A stretch of 64,000 bases of DNA from Stygiolobus azoricus (lineage in GTDB: Archaea; Thermoproteota; Thermoprotei_A; Sulfolobales; Sulfolobaceae), in the NCBI RefSeq assembly GCF_009729035.1, contig NZ_CP045483.1:620001-684000 (forward strand). The letters run 5' to 3'. Under the pieces are notes generated by a model. The model was not told where the DNA came from and did not search any database. It saw nothing but the letters and a program-made list of their open reading frames with translations. This document shows positions 7,411 to 16,701 of the stretch, piece after piece. Positions within the stretch are counted from its first letter, which is position 1; each line of letters opens with the position of its first letter. The translations under genes were made by a program, and so were the position numbers.

Positions 7411-10143
7411 TTATAGTACAATCCCATTTTCCCTTTCATCTCTCCTGCCTAAAGTCAGAAGTCCTAGCTTTATTGAGCCTGGCTTAAACTTATTACTAGT
7501 GATTACTGACGGATTTACCATAGGCTGTATATTTACACATATAAACGCCAAACCTTGACTCTTAGCATTGTCTATGATGTCTATAATGATATTGAGGGCT
7601 GAGGTATAGTGGGTGTTAAAGATTTTGTTAAAGTTTTCTACAAACTTCTTCTCATCATCTATAAGCTTTACAACTTCCTCAGCTTGGGGAAACTTTAACG
7701 TTACTATAATTTCAGGATGTTCGTTCCCCTCATGCTCAAGATAGACTTGTTCTCTCTTTACCGTAATTTTGTGACCGTGATGGCTTAAGCTGAAACAATC
7801 TTCTAAAGTTATGATAGGTGTGGTAAATGAGAACAATTCAAAATTTTTTCTAGTTACTATTATAGTCCTATTATTAACTGTTATTGTATTTCTATCTGGC
7901 ACGTAGATTATTATAGGTAGAGCCACATTCCTAAAAGTCTCATAATCCGTAGATTTCAAACCTAGAGAACCTTGAGAAGAAACCGGAAAAGGTAAGCCAC
8001 AATCGATCTCATTTATCATCGATACAAATTCCTCAGCGTTAAATTTGGATGGTATCTCGTTTTCAGGCGGGAGCCTCAGACCTCTTATCAACGTGTTTAG
8101 CATATACTGCCTAAATAAAGGCAATATTACATCTTTACCTCTCTTTCCGTGTCTTGTTAAGTGTTTATAGTAGAAATCGATCAATCCCTCCATACTAGTT
8201 GTAGCACTCCTTATCTCAGACTTTGTGACGTTAGCCTTATTTACACCGAGAAGATAAAAACGACTTTTACTGACTTTAATCCCGTTTACCTCCAATAATT
8301 TTATGAAATAAGCATCCCTTAAAGTTAGAATAAGATCATAAATAAACTTCTCTCTATTGTCGTCGTATAAAAGCCTGAGAATATTTCTTGTAAACGAGGA
8401 TCTAGGGTTATAACATATTCTTTCTAATAATGCATAAACTCTGTGCATATCGTACTTTAACTTAGCACTAGTAATTGCGAACGCTTTTATGGAGAGTTCT
8501 GCTATTTTTCTTACGTCGGGCTTTTGCTGAGTTTTATTGTTAAAGAAAATGGTTACTATTAAGTCATTAAGAAGCCTCATCAGAAACTCGTGTCTAACAT
8601 CTAGTTGTTTAACAACATTTATGTCTAACTCGTTCACTCGTTCAATTATGTTCCTAACAGTGTTTATGGCTTTCTCAATCCCGCCTAAGAGGATCAAACT
8701 GCCGTCTAAAAGAATATTTACAAATAAATCCCCTAATCCGTAGTAAACTTTACACCCCAACTGTTCCTCCACGAAAGGTATTGAAAACAAGTAACTACCT
8801 TCACGTTGAAGTAAAAGACTGCTAAATGGAAAATAATAGTGAGAATTCTGACAATCCGAACTCGTAAGTTCGTATATTGTCTTTGAGAAATAAAACGAAG
8901 GGGTATCGTAATTGAATTTCTCTCCTAATAATTTTTCTAGTATTTTTGACTGATATTTTCTAATCTTCTCTACTTGATATTCCTTAAAATTCTTTAATAA
9001 TATCAATGATGACTCTTTTTCATTTCTATTTACTGTTTCTATTAATTCTTTTAGAAAGTCTGACGTAATTATAGGAGTTATTAACAGGTAAAAATCTCCT
9101 TGTTTTACAAGAGTCAAATCTTCTACCCTTATATAGCCAACATCATTCACAAATTCTTTTCTAGATATAATATCCAAATAGTCTTTAACATATTCCTTTA
9201 TCCTTTCTGGTGGAGCTACAAACATATTTATGAATAATTTCTCTGTTCCGCCTACGTACTCAGCTTGTTTACCTACAATATAAACTGGGATAAACTCTGT
9301 GAAGAAGTCTAAAAGCTCTTCGAAGAATATAGCTGAAAAGGACTTATCCAACGTCTCTGTAATTGATTTGGTTCCTACTAAAATGAGGTATTCGTCCGGT
9401 CTATTTGGTTTTAACTCACTTATCAACTGATCTAACTCATCTCTCAAAGCGTTGAGACAGGTTAATTCCTCACGCTTTCCCGTATTAGGAACTCTACAAG
9501 GCCTATATAATGTCTTACCCATATCTTTAAGTTCGCCTTTTTCGAATTTGTAAACATTTAGCGGATATCCTGATGCATAGTTCAATATACTCCCTACTAT
9601 CGATTGATAGAACTGATTATCAAAGACTTTCGACGTAATATATTGCACTCTTATGTCTTGGATTAAATAAAATCTTTCTATAAATTCTATCCTACTCTCC
9701 TTGGGATTTTCCATCCTCAGCTCAAAAAGAAACTTATGCGTACCGCTCTCCCTTATGACAATCGGGACGTAGAAGGCTACAACTACCAAATATCTCTTCC
9801 CTTGTATATTAACGTGGTACCTCGCCTCATTAGTAGGTCTAGTAAGTTTTATTTTCCTAATAGACCTTGATTGTGCTACGCCTTCAATTTCACCCTCCAG
9901 TTTAAAGTACAATCTCATTTGATCCGAGTTAGAGTCAACATCTCTTAAGACAAGATAGAATTCATTTGGGAGGTTTACGATTTCAGGAATATTGATCTCT
10001 ATTTCGGATTCTCTGGGCTCATCCATACTTGTGGGATAATTAACGAGAAATGTAGACGATGTATATACGTTTACTCCCTCGATAGGGATCCTCAATTTTT
10101 TAGTAGATGAACGAGTATGATCAAAGATCTTGATAATATCCAT
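7411..10143 (-). CDS. large uncharacterised protein (910 residues)
   Basis: Not recognised as a known family. Soluble, no signal or membrane helix. Residues ~1-155 are predominantly beta (short alternating strands such as FYLVLRD, MRLYFKLEG, YLVVVAFYVPIVI), resembling a beta-sandwich recognition module. Residues ~155-420 are alpha/beta, including a Rossmann-like strand YLILVG near 250. Residues ~480-640 are helical and rich in basic residues. Residues ~740-910 return to alpha/beta and include ITVKREQVYLEHEG. No Walker, HD, PD-(D/E)xK or Piwi signature is visible. The gene has its own TATA box and is followed 71 bases later by the winged-helix and ATPase genes on the same strand, so it is probably the large partner of that set. 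Confidence 0.7.
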   Translation of the reverse strand: MDIIKIFDHTRSSTKKLRIPIEGVNVYTSSTFLVNYPTSMDEPRESEIEINIPEIVNLPNEFYLVLRDVDSNSDQMRLYFKLEGEIEGVAQSRSIRKIKLTRPTNEARYHVNIQGKRYLVVVAFYVPIVIRESGTHKFLFELRMENPKESRIEFIERFYLIQDIRVQYITSKVFDNQFYQSIVGSILNYASGYPLNVYKFEKGELKDMGKTLYRPCRVPNTGKREELTCLNALRDELDQLISELKPNRPDEYLILVGTKSITETLDKSFSAIFFEELLDFFTEFIPVYIVGKQAEYVGGTEKLFINMFVAPPERIKEYVKDYLDIISRKEFVNDVGYIRVEDLTLVKQGDFYLLITPIITSDFLKELIETVNRNEKESSLILLKNFKEYQVEKIRKYQSKILEKLLGEKFNYDTPSFYFSKTIYELTSSDCQNSHYYFPFSSLLLQREGSYLFSIPFVEEQLGCKVYYGLGDLFVNILLDGSLILLGGIEKAINTVRNIIERVNELDINVVKQLDVRHEFLMRLLNDLIVTIFFNNKTQQKPDVRKIAELSIKAFAITSAKLKYDMHRVYALLERICYNPRSSFTRNILRLLYDDNREKFIYDLILTLRDAYFIKLLEVNGIKVSKSRFYLLGVNKANVTKSEIRSATTSMEGLIDFYYKHLTRHGKRGKDVILPLFRQYMLNTLIRGLRLPPENEIPSKFNAEEFVSMINEIDCGLPFPVSSQGSLGLKSTDYETFRNVALPIIIYVPDRNTITVNNRTIIVTRKNFELFSFTTPIITLEDCFSLSHHGHKITVKREQVYLEHEGNEHPEIIVTLKFPQAEEVVKLIDDEKKFVENFNKIFNTHYTSALNIIIDIIDNAKSQGLAFICVNIQPMVNPSVITSNKFKPGSIKLGLLTLGRRDERENGIVL

Positions 10144-10170
10144 AACATATACTCTCTCAAAAAATAATAC

Positions 10171-10176
10171 TATAAA
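10171..10176 (-). promoter_or_regulatory. predicted TATA box of the 910-residue gene
   Basis: tttata on the minus strand, 28-33 bases before the ATG at 10143, within an A/T-rich intergenic gap of 63 bases. Confidence 0.45.
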
Positions 10177-10206
10177 CTTTGTTCACATAGAGCATTCATA
10201 AGGCAT

Positions 10207-10908
10207 CTATAGTTCCCCTAATGAACCGAACACCACTTCGTCTCCACTTTCGCAGAAATAAGATAAGGAAGAAGAAAACACTACGTTCTCTCTTCGGTAG
10301 AGTTTATAATACTCATTATGTATACCTTTCTTTTTCACGTAATCTTCGTTGTAAAAATTGACGTAGAGGAGTTGTGGTGTTCCTTTCTCCCTAGGAATCC
10401 TCAGGATGAATAAGTTTAGTGCACTCTTAGTAAACTCCTTTAATTTATCTATAGACTCTTTACTTAATCCTTCCCTGACGAGAAATTTTCCTATGAGTTC
10501 AGAGTCCACCATAAACTGGGTGTCTATTCCCAAATATTTCCCTAAAGAAAACTTATCAACACTACCATTGTGAGCAAAATAGAGTAGCTCATGTGGGGTA
10601 GACTCTATGTAAGGGTGAGAGAACTTCGAGTCGACTAATTCTTTCTGAGAAGCTAACCTAGCGTGTATGATCGCCCAAACCTGACCTTCTAAAATATCTA
10701 ATATTTTCCACAATTTATTATCAGAAAAGATCGGCAAACTACTTCTGTAGTGAATTAAGGTTCCGCTGTCACTATACACGACTATACCCCACCCATCGCC
10801 ATGAACATCGCCAGTAATAGGATCCTTTTCTGCTGCCTTTACAAGACAAGAGACATAATTTTTCAACTCCTCCTTGCTTTTTCCTTTGTATGCAAGCATC
10901 CTACACAA
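10207..10908 (-). CDS. class II glutamine amidotransferase domain protein
   Basis: Ntn-hydrolase-fold glutaminase, related to the YafJ/EgtC group, which hydrolyses amide nitrogen from glutamine or gamma-glutamyl compounds. After removal of Met1 the N-terminal nucleophile is Cys2 (MCRMLAY). The supporting motifs are present: GDVHGDGWGIVVY near residues 36-48, HARLAS near 82-87, and AHNGSVDKF near 112-120. At 233 residues it is a stand-alone glutaminase domain with no synthase partner. Neighbours do not reveal the acceptor. The upstream gap contains a perfect inverted repeat (10985-11001) that could bind a regulator. Confidence 0.85.
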   Translation of the reverse strand: MCRMLAYKGKSKEELKNYVSCLVKAAEKDPITGDVHGDGWGIVVYSDSGTLIHYRSSLPIFSDNKLWKILDILEGQVWAIIHARLASQKELVDSKFSHPYIESTPHELLYFAHNGSVDKFSLGKYLGIDTQFMVDSELIGKFLVREGLSKESIDKLKEFTKSALNLFILRIPREKGTPQLLYVNFYNEDYVKKKGIHNEYYKLYRRENVVFSSSLSYFCESGDEVVFGSLGEL

Positions 10909-10984
10909 AGCTAATCGTTCATATTACTACTTAGCCGGATTTTAATTTACCTTTAATTCTTCAACAAGTGTAAGACCTTCTTGT

Positions 10985-11001
10985 TTGTTTAATTTAAACA
11001 A
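10985..11001. promoter_or_regulatory. perfect 17-base inverted repeat, possible operator
   Basis: ttgtttaa-t-ttaaacaa, an 8-base inverted repeat around a single T, 77 bases upstream of the amidotransferase start and downstream of the 177-residue gene. It shares the tgttta/taaaca half-sites with the repeats at 18596 and 19827. Could be an operator or part of a termination region. Confidence 0.4.
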
Positions 11002-11058
11002 GATCTAAAACTTTCGGTTTCAGCTAAAATGAGTAGACAGTTAAAACATAAAAAGAGG

Positions 11059-11592
11059 TTAAACTAATCCGCTCGTAAGTACAATAAATCCAACAGAATA
11101 TAGTATTGTAACTGCTAATCCTTTTAGTACTTTTTTCGATACCCTTTTAGACAATTCCCTGAACGCAAATAAACTCCATAAGAAACCCAGAAACCCTCCT
11201 ATCAATCCTAACGCACTACCAGATATTATCCATGCACTCACAGAAAATATATCAACTTCCAGCCCCTCAGCCACAATACCGATAAAGGCTAGTAGGAAAG
11301 CACTATTCGGCGTAGAATAGTCGTCCTTATAAAGGAAGTAAGTGGCTAAAGACACTAGTAGAAGTCCTAAAAAGAGTTTTATATAATATTCTGCTATATC
11401 GGACACTAGAATAGGTAATATGATATAAGTTAAATACAGCATTAGTGTAACGATTAAAATACCAATGATTACACCCATATTAGCTTTAGTTTTATCTTTC
11501 AAACTCGCTAGACTCCAAAACATACTCATTTCAAATCCTTCGAAAGAGGAGGGAATAAAAGAAGCTAAAAGACCGACCTCATTTATATACAC
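11059..11592 (-). CDS. polytopic membrane protein with two EGxE motifs (COG4280/FTR1-like)
   Basis: 177 residues with about six hydrophobic helices. An acidic glycine motif occurs twice, EGFEM near residue 18 in the first helix and EGLEV near 110, giving an internally duplicated layout. Proteins of the FTR1 iron-permease and COG4280 predicted-permease groups use comparable (R)EGxE motifs to bind metal ions, so an ion-transport role is possible; neither motif has the preceding Arg of FTR1. The start overlaps the end of the phosphoesterase gene by 14 bases, so the two are translationally coupled. Function otherwise unknown. Confidence 0.7.
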   Translation of the reverse strand: MYINEVGLLASFIPSSFEGFEMSMFWSLASLKDKTKANMGVIIGILIVTLMLYLTYIILPILVSDIAEYYIKLFLGLLLVSLATYFLYKDDYSTPNSAFLLAFIGIVAEGLEVDIFSVSAWIISGSALGLIGGFLGFLWSLFAFRELSKRVSKKVLKGLAVTILYSVGFIVLTSGLV

Positions 11593-13180
11593 TTTTCCTC
11601 ACCTTATTACTAGACCTCAACCTTAGTGCTCCCGCCACCAAGAATCCTATTAGACCCGAGTATGTATAGTAATTAACTACGAAAGAATATATTACAAACG
11701 ACGAGTTATAGTATAGGGCTATGCCGGTAACTAATACCATTAAAACTAGTGATAAGTCTAACAGAAACTTTCTCTTAGACCTTATTAAGAATGACGCTAC
11801 TATCAACACAAACCCCGTAAATGTCATGGGAAATAAGAATGAGATTGCAGGGGCTGGATACACTTGAGCGTAAGACTGTCCTTGAGATACCTTAGCTATA
11901 TAACCGTAATGGACTGGGTACTGTAGAGGTATTGGATAAGTCCAGTTATTAGGCGTCAAAATTATTGGAGGTCTTGGCTTCGAAGAGAAGTTGAAAGCTT
12001 GTAAAATACCTTCTACATCGCTATTCTCTACCCACTTCGTAAGCCACGGTAAATGCCAATTATAGTCTATAAAACCCAAAAGAGTATAACCGGAAAGCGT
12101 GTAGTTGTCTATCCATGCCTCTTTAGCATAAGGGGATATTATAAGCAAAGGAATCCTTTGTCCTAAGCCCATTGTGTTAATCGCAGGCGGGGTGATTTGG
12201 TCGTAATAACCTCCTCCTTCGTCAAACGTTATGAATATTACTGTTGAGTTCCAACAAGGGCTCTCCATTACGTGGTTTATAATGTTACTAAGCTCGACGG
12301 CACCCTCAGTGACGTTGTAAGGTGGGTGCATGTCATACTTATCATCGCCACATCCTATTAACATAACCCAACTTACTGATGGTAACTCACCGTCCTTAAG
12401 GTCGTTAAAGAACGCGGTTAGGCCGTGAATATGGGATTTGTATTGTTGAATTCCTATGAACGCATTTAACGGCCAAGGAATACCTCCCTGATAGTCATAA
12501 ACGAAATAGCCCCACGAGATTCCGTAAGAACTTAGTTGATAGAATATTGTCTGATTAATTGGAATTACGTTAGAAGCACTATCGGTAAAGAAGTTAGGAG
12601 GAGCACCGGTTAGGTAAGCTACTCTGTTAGGCTCTGTAAGTCCTAGTACCGGGGCGTAGTAATTATCTGCTAAAACATATTCCTCAGCATAATCCCATAA
12701 TATCCCTACTTGCTGATAGGAAAAGTAAGCCATAGACTGAGGGTCAGAGTAATAGACAAAGCCTATCGGTTTTCCGAACCAGTAGTCCCCGTGATATGAA
12801 GACCAACCTTCGTAAGGGTCTACCGTATCCCATGAATTAGCATAGTAGGGATGAGATATACCAGCCAACGGAAACCAAGGGACGTTAGGTACCGTGATAT
12901 AACTCAGGACTCCGTCTTTAGACTGTTGTAATTGAGTATAACTGGTGTAAAGTCCTTCAGGCCACATGACAGATAGAGTAATATTATTCACTATAGGAGG
13001 CCATCCAAAGGGATATGTCCCGAACAAGTTGTCAAAAGAGTGGTTTTCTTCGATTATGATAATGACGTGCTTTATAGGAGTAGCAGTAAGGGTCTCTGAA
13101 GAAGCTATTGGAGAGAGTAAAATTAATAGTACGAAAGATAGCATGATTGAATTCTTAATTATAGATTTCATACGAAACAC
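11579..13180 (-). CDS. exported phosphoesterase (phospholipase C / acid phosphatase family)
   Basis: Phosphoesterase-family (PF04185-type) hydrolase that would remove phosphate from phospholipid head groups or phosphoesters outside the cell. Residues 1-28 are a signal peptide, followed by the family's metal-binding IEENHSFDNLFGTYP (residues ~43-56). GDDKYDMHPPYN and FITFDEGGGYYD (~318-329) supply further metal ligands. After ~430 there are three predicted membrane helices, so the enzyme is probably anchored with its catalytic part in the acidic exterior. A second start, ATG at 13171 (MKSIIKN), gives a more usual signal peptide. Followed in overlap by the EGxE membrane protein; a joint role in phosphate or metal acquisition is only inference. 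Confidence 0.85.
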   Translation of the reverse strand: MFRMKSIIKNSIMLSFVLLILLSPIASSETLTATPIKHVIIIIEENHSFDNLFGTYPFGWPPIVNNITLSVMWPEGLYTSYTQLQQSKDGVLSYITVPNVPWFPLAGISHPYYANSWDTVDPYEGWSSYHGDYWFGKPIGFVYYSDPQSMAYFSYQQVGILWDYAEEYVLADNYYAPVLGLTEPNRVAYLTGAPPNFFTDSASNVIPINQTIFYQLSSYGISWGYFVYDYQGGIPWPLNAFIGIQQYKSHIHGLTAFFNDLKDGELPSVSWVMLIGCGDDKYDMHPPYNVTEGAVELSNIINHVMESPCWNSTVIFITFDEGGGYYDQITPPAINTMGLGQRIPLLIISPYAKEAWIDNYTLSGYTLLGFIDYNWHLPWLTKWVENSDVEGILQAFNFSSKPRPPIILTPNNWTYPIPLQYPVHYGYIAKVSQGQSYAQVYPAPAISFLFPMTFTGFVLIVASFLIRSKRKFLLDLSLVLMVLVTGIALYYNSSFVIYSFVVNYYTYSGLIGFLVAGALRLRSSNKVRKSVYK

Positions 13181-13228
13181 CTAATAGATATTTTGAAGGT
13201 AATTTAAAAAATTGTCTAATAAAAATAC

Positions 13229-14218
13229 TTACAGTCCTTCGTAAGGGATCGTCCTACCGAAACCGGTTAAATTTGCAACAATATCAACGATGATTAATAA
13301 CACTATCACCGCAAACATAATATAATCCAGATTAGTGAAAGATAGATTAACTAATGACGTCCTGCCTGGATAAGCCCTAAAACCTCTAGTATCTGCTGAA
13401 ATAGCTAATGTTTTTGCTCCCCTAAATAAGTACACTATTGCCGGGACTATAGCCATAATTCCAGCATAAAGGTAATAAAAGACCCTCAAAACCTTAGGCT
13501 TATTATAACTTAACCCTCTAAGTAATTGCATTTTTACGGAAGTATCTAAAACTTCAAAGATCTTAGGCACGGTTCTAACACCTACCATAATGGAGAATGT
13601 AATGGGAAGAGGAATCTTCATCTTAGTGAACATCCTAAAGATGTCAGAAGTTGTAGTTGTGAGAATTAGAAGAAGTGCTGAGACTAATGTTGCCGTAACC
13701 CTAAAGGATGTCTGAAGACCGTAAATCACCGCTTGCAAGGTGAGTACGGGCTCGTAACCCATGTAAGTGAAATAACTAGGCCAAACCCATAAGGTCTCGT
13801 AAGATGAAGGATTAGGAAATACCAACTCGAGAACGCTAGTGGGAGTGTAAGGAGCTATCGCCCATGTAGAGCCTATAATTGTAGAGAACACTAAGAGTAC
13901 TACATAAAGGAACTTCTTAAGACCGTTGTTAAGAGTTAGATAAAGGGGAAGTATAGCTAGAGTTAACAGCGCACCTATCCACCATATTGTAGTTGAAGCA
14001 ACGGCCATAACCACAACTCCGAAAACCAACTTTGTAACCGGATTCAACTTATAAAGGAACGTGCTTCCTTTCTCAAACCTGGTTAGCTCTATAAAACCCT
14101 TAAGACCTATAGCACCAATTATTATTACTACAGGTAGCGCTACACCATAAAAGAACAAAAACCAACTTATCACGTTTTGAGTTAGCGGATTTTCATAAAG
14201 AAAATTCCATGGAACCAT
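13229..14218 (-). CDS. ECF transporter transmembrane subunit (EcfT / YkoC-like)
   Basis: 329-residue coupling subunit of an energy-coupling-factor vitamin or cofactor importer. Six or more membrane helices. The two cytosolic coupling helices are recognisable: MKIPLPITFSIMVGVRTVPKI... and, near 265-280, LFRGAKTLAISADTRGFRA, which contains the Ala-x-x-x-Arg-Gly signature that docks onto the ATPases. The length is somewhat above the usual ~260 because of an N-terminal extra helix. Its start overlaps the end of the fused ATPase gene by 26 bases. Third gene of an S-A-T operon; see the S component for the substrate argument. Confidence 0.88.
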   Translation of the reverse strand: MVPWNFLYENPLTQNVISWFLFFYGVALPVVIIIGAIGLKGFIELTRFEKGSTFLYKLNPVTKLVFGVVVMAVASTTIWWIGALLTLAILPLYLTLNNGLKKFLYVVLLVFSTIIGSTWAIAPYTPTSVLELVFPNPSSYETLWVWPSYFTYMGYEPVLTLQAVIYGLQTSFRVTATLVSALLLILTTTTSDIFRMFTKMKIPLPITFSIMVGVRTVPKIFEVLDTSVKMQLLRGLSYNKPKVLRVFYYLYAGIMAIVPAIVYLFRGAKTLAISADTRGFRAYPGRTSLVNLSFTNLDYIMFAVIVLLIIVDIVANLTGFGRTIPYEGL

Positions 14219-15755
14219 ATTTCATCACCAAATACTCCGTTGGAGGATAGATCCCAAGCCCTTCTTTGGAAAATATTTCCTCCGGTTTATCGTCAGCAAC
14301 TATCCTTCCCTTTTCCATAACCAACACTCTATCGCAGAACTTGTCTACAAACCTTGAGTCGTGCGTAACTATTAGGAAGGAAAATCCCTTATCTCTGAGG
14401 TAATGAATTTCTTTTCCCAACATCTCTCTGTGATACCAATCCTGTCCGCTCGTGGGCTCATCCATTAAAAGTACTTTAGAACCAGAGGCAATGACTGAAG
14501 CCATAGCCACCCTCCTCCTCTGTCCCATTGACAGCATTAAAGGGTCTTCACGCCTTATTTCGTATAAAGAAAACAGCTTCAGTATTTCGTCCAGCCTCCC
14601 CCTACTATAAATACCTCTATTTTTCATAGCAAAAGCTACCTCATCTTCAACTGTTCTTTTTATAAACATCACGTCAAAGTTTTGAGGTAAGTATCCAATG
14701 TACGCACCCCTTTCCATGATACTCGACTTACTTAAGTCCTTCCTCTCAACAATTAACTTTACCTCTGACTTCAACGTACGGTCTAAAATACCCATGATCG
14801 CCTTTAACAGAGTAGACTTTCCGGCACCGTTCTTTCCCATCAGTGCAGTTATTTCACCCCTACGTAAGGATAAAGATGTGTCTACTATAATCTTACCTGA
14901 CTTCTTGTCCCAAACTTTCACCTTGGTGTCTAAAATTATACTGTCCCCTTTCATCCTAGGGGGAGGTATATACACGTAATCTTTTAGGGATTTACGAGCT
15001 CCAAAGTGCAAATAGTAATCAGGGACTTCCACCCCAGCCTCCCTTAAGAGTTGAGCCTTATCGAAAAGCTCCTCTTTTTTAACGTCAAAAACTAACCTAC
15101 CTTTGTCTACTAAAACTACTCTATCAACATAAGGTAAAACCCTCTCCAACTTATGTTCAACGATTATCAACGTCTTTTTCTCCTGCCTGAACTTCTTCAC
15201 AAGCGAGAAAATTTGAGCCGTTCCCTCAGGATCTATGTTAGAGGTAGGTTCATCTAGGACTAAAGCCTTAGGGTTCATAGCCAAGACTGAAGCAATTACT
15301 GTCCTTTGTAACTCACCTCCAGAAAGCTTGATAGTCTCCATATCTAAGAGTTCTTGAACTCCAGTAATCTTCGATGCCTCGATAACTCTGTTCATTATCT
15401 CCTCGGGGGGTAACATCAGATTCTCTGGACCGAAAGCTATTTCATCTATGACCTTGTGATTAAAAACCTGCATCTCAGGATCTTGTAAAACTGTCCCTAC
15501 TTCTTTTGTAATATCGAAAATAGGAGTCTTCCTTGGATCCTTACCGAATACATTTATTTCCCCTTTTACATTAGCATTAATCATATTAGGGATTACGCCA
15601 TTAATTACGTTTACAAGTGTTGACTTACCGGATCCAGACTTACCTACTATTAAAATAGATTCTCCTTCTTCTACGTGGAAATCATGAACTACCAGAGACG
15701 GTTTGGCTCTTCCTTGATATACCACCTCTACGTTTCTTAGCTCTATTACGTTCAC
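14193..15755 (-). CDS. ECF transporter ATPase, two fused EcfA domains (YkoD-like)
   Basis: 520 residues with two ABC ATPase domains in tandem that power the ECF importer. Domain 1 (~1-240): Walker A GKSGSGKST (38-46), Q-loop VLQDPEM, signature LSGGELQR, Walker B ALVLDEPTSN, switch His in VEHKL. Domain 2 (~270-500): Walker A GKNGAGKST, signature LSMGQRRR (Gly-Gly replaced by Met-Gly), Walker B LLMDEPTSG, switch His in THDSR. Both sites look catalytically complete. The fused form is typical of the YkoEDC group and of some archaeal ECF systems. The start overlaps the S-component stop by four bases (translational coupling). Confidence 0.9.
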   Translation of the reverse strand: MNVIELRNVEVVYQGRAKPSLVVHDFHVEEGESILIVGKSGSGKSTLVNVINGVIPNMINANVKGEINVFGKDPRKTPIFDITKEVGTVLQDPEMQVFNHKVIDEIAFGPENLMLPPEEIMNRVIEASKITGVQELLDMETIKLSGGELQRTVIASVLAMNPKALVLDEPTSNIDPEGTAQIFSLVKKFRQEKKTLIIVEHKLERVLPYVDRVVLVDKGRLVFDVKKEELFDKAQLLREAGVEVPDYYLHFGARKSLKDYVYIPPPRMKGDSIILDTKVKVWDKKSGKIIVDTSLSLRRGEITALMGKNGAGKSTLLKAIMGILDRTLKSEVKLIVERKDLSKSSIMERGAYIGYLPQNFDVMFIKRTVEDEVAFAMKNRGIYSRGRLDEILKLFSLYEIRREDPLMLSMGQRRRVAMASVIASGSKVLLMDEPTSGQDWYHREMLGKEIHYLRDKGFSFLIVTHDSRFVDKFCDRVLVMEKGRIVADDKPEEIFSKEGLGIYPPTEYLVMKYGSMEFSL

Positions 15756-16489
15756 TGTCCCACCGCCCTGGCTATGTAATATGCTAGAATTCCGCCTATA
15801 ATACCCATTATGATATCTCCGGGTAGGAATGCGTAAATATGAAATATTATTTTCCCCCAGTTGGGAGCATATGCATATATGAATGGCCCGAAGAAACCTT
15901 CATAAAACAATGGGTCTGGCAGTGCCCATAGAGCACCGAGTATACCGCCCTCTAAGGCAGCTAATACATTTGTTCTACTCACAGATATAGCAGATGGTTG
16001 GTCTACTTCTTTTGGAGTATAACCAATACCGAATATCTTTCCCTTAGTGAACACTATCATTAAATCAACGAAAAGACCGTACGTTAACGTCTCGTATATA
16101 AAAAACATAGGTTCTCCTCCAAAACCATAGTGAAATAAGTCCGATAGAAAATCAAATATGAATAAGGTTAACATACCCGCACCGGCTTTTCTAACCAACC
16201 CCGCTACTATGAAAACTATTATTAGTCTTCCCCAGAAACCCACACTAACAAAAGGCGTACTGGGAAGGAACCTCCCTATGAAGCTTCCTATGTAAAACTC
16301 CCATACCATTGCAAAGGCTCCACCAATACCTATATAAACGAGATCTAATGTAGTAAAAGCCTTTAAGCCTCCATATTTCTTACCTATGATAAATACTATT
16401 GCTAGAGCTATGGCGAAGTATCCTACTACAACTTCCCACGGTAATTCTCCAGGTTCATTTACTGCACCACTTATACCATTAAAACCCAT
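15752..16489 (-). CDS. ECF transporter substrate-binding membrane component, YkoE-like
   Basis: Membrane S component that would bind the vitamin-like substrate of the ECF importer. About six to seven helices. The stretch RKAGAGML...GGEPMFFIYETLTYG resembles the pattern in YkoE proteins (PF09819 type), whose known or predicted substrate is the thiamin precursor HMP or thiamin. Gene order S, fused A, T equals ykoE-ykoD-ykoC. This supports thiamin-precursor uptake, but the match is by eye. Start: the ATG at 16489 is correctly placed behind a TATA box at 16518-16528; a GTG at 16516 would put the start inside that promoter. Confidence 0.72.
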   Translation of the reverse strand: MGFNGISGAVNEPGELPWEVVVGYFAIALAIVFIIGKKYGGLKAFTTLDLVYIGIGGAFAMVWEFYIGSFIGRFLPSTPFVSVGFWGRLIIVFIVAGLVRKAGAGMLTLFIFDFLSDLFHYGFGGEPMFFIYETLTYGLFVDLMIVFTKGKIFGIGYTPKEVDQPSAISVSRTNVLAALEGGILGALWALPDPLFYEGFFGPFIYAYAPNWGKIIFHIYAFLPGDIIMGIIGGILAYYIARAVGQ

Positions 16490-16517
16490 ACTAACTCGAT
16501 ATAAAGTCACTATCACA

Positions 16518-16528
16518 ATTTATAAGGA
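16518..16528 (-). promoter_or_regulatory. predicted TATA box of the ECF operon
   Basis: ccttataaatt on the minus strand, centred about 33 bases before the ATG at 16489. It decides against the GTG start at 16516, which would place translation upstream of the likely transcription start. Confidence 0.5.
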
Positions 16529-16701
16529 TATCCTATTTAGACTATATACATTTTATAATTCTCTTTACGACTATATATTGCTATGACTAATAGATTTTAA
16601 ATAATGATAATATCAGTTATACCTAATATCGATACAAAATTTAACGTGGAAACTGTTTTAACTGGAATAAATCCTTATATTATTCACCGTCTTATTATGT
16701 G

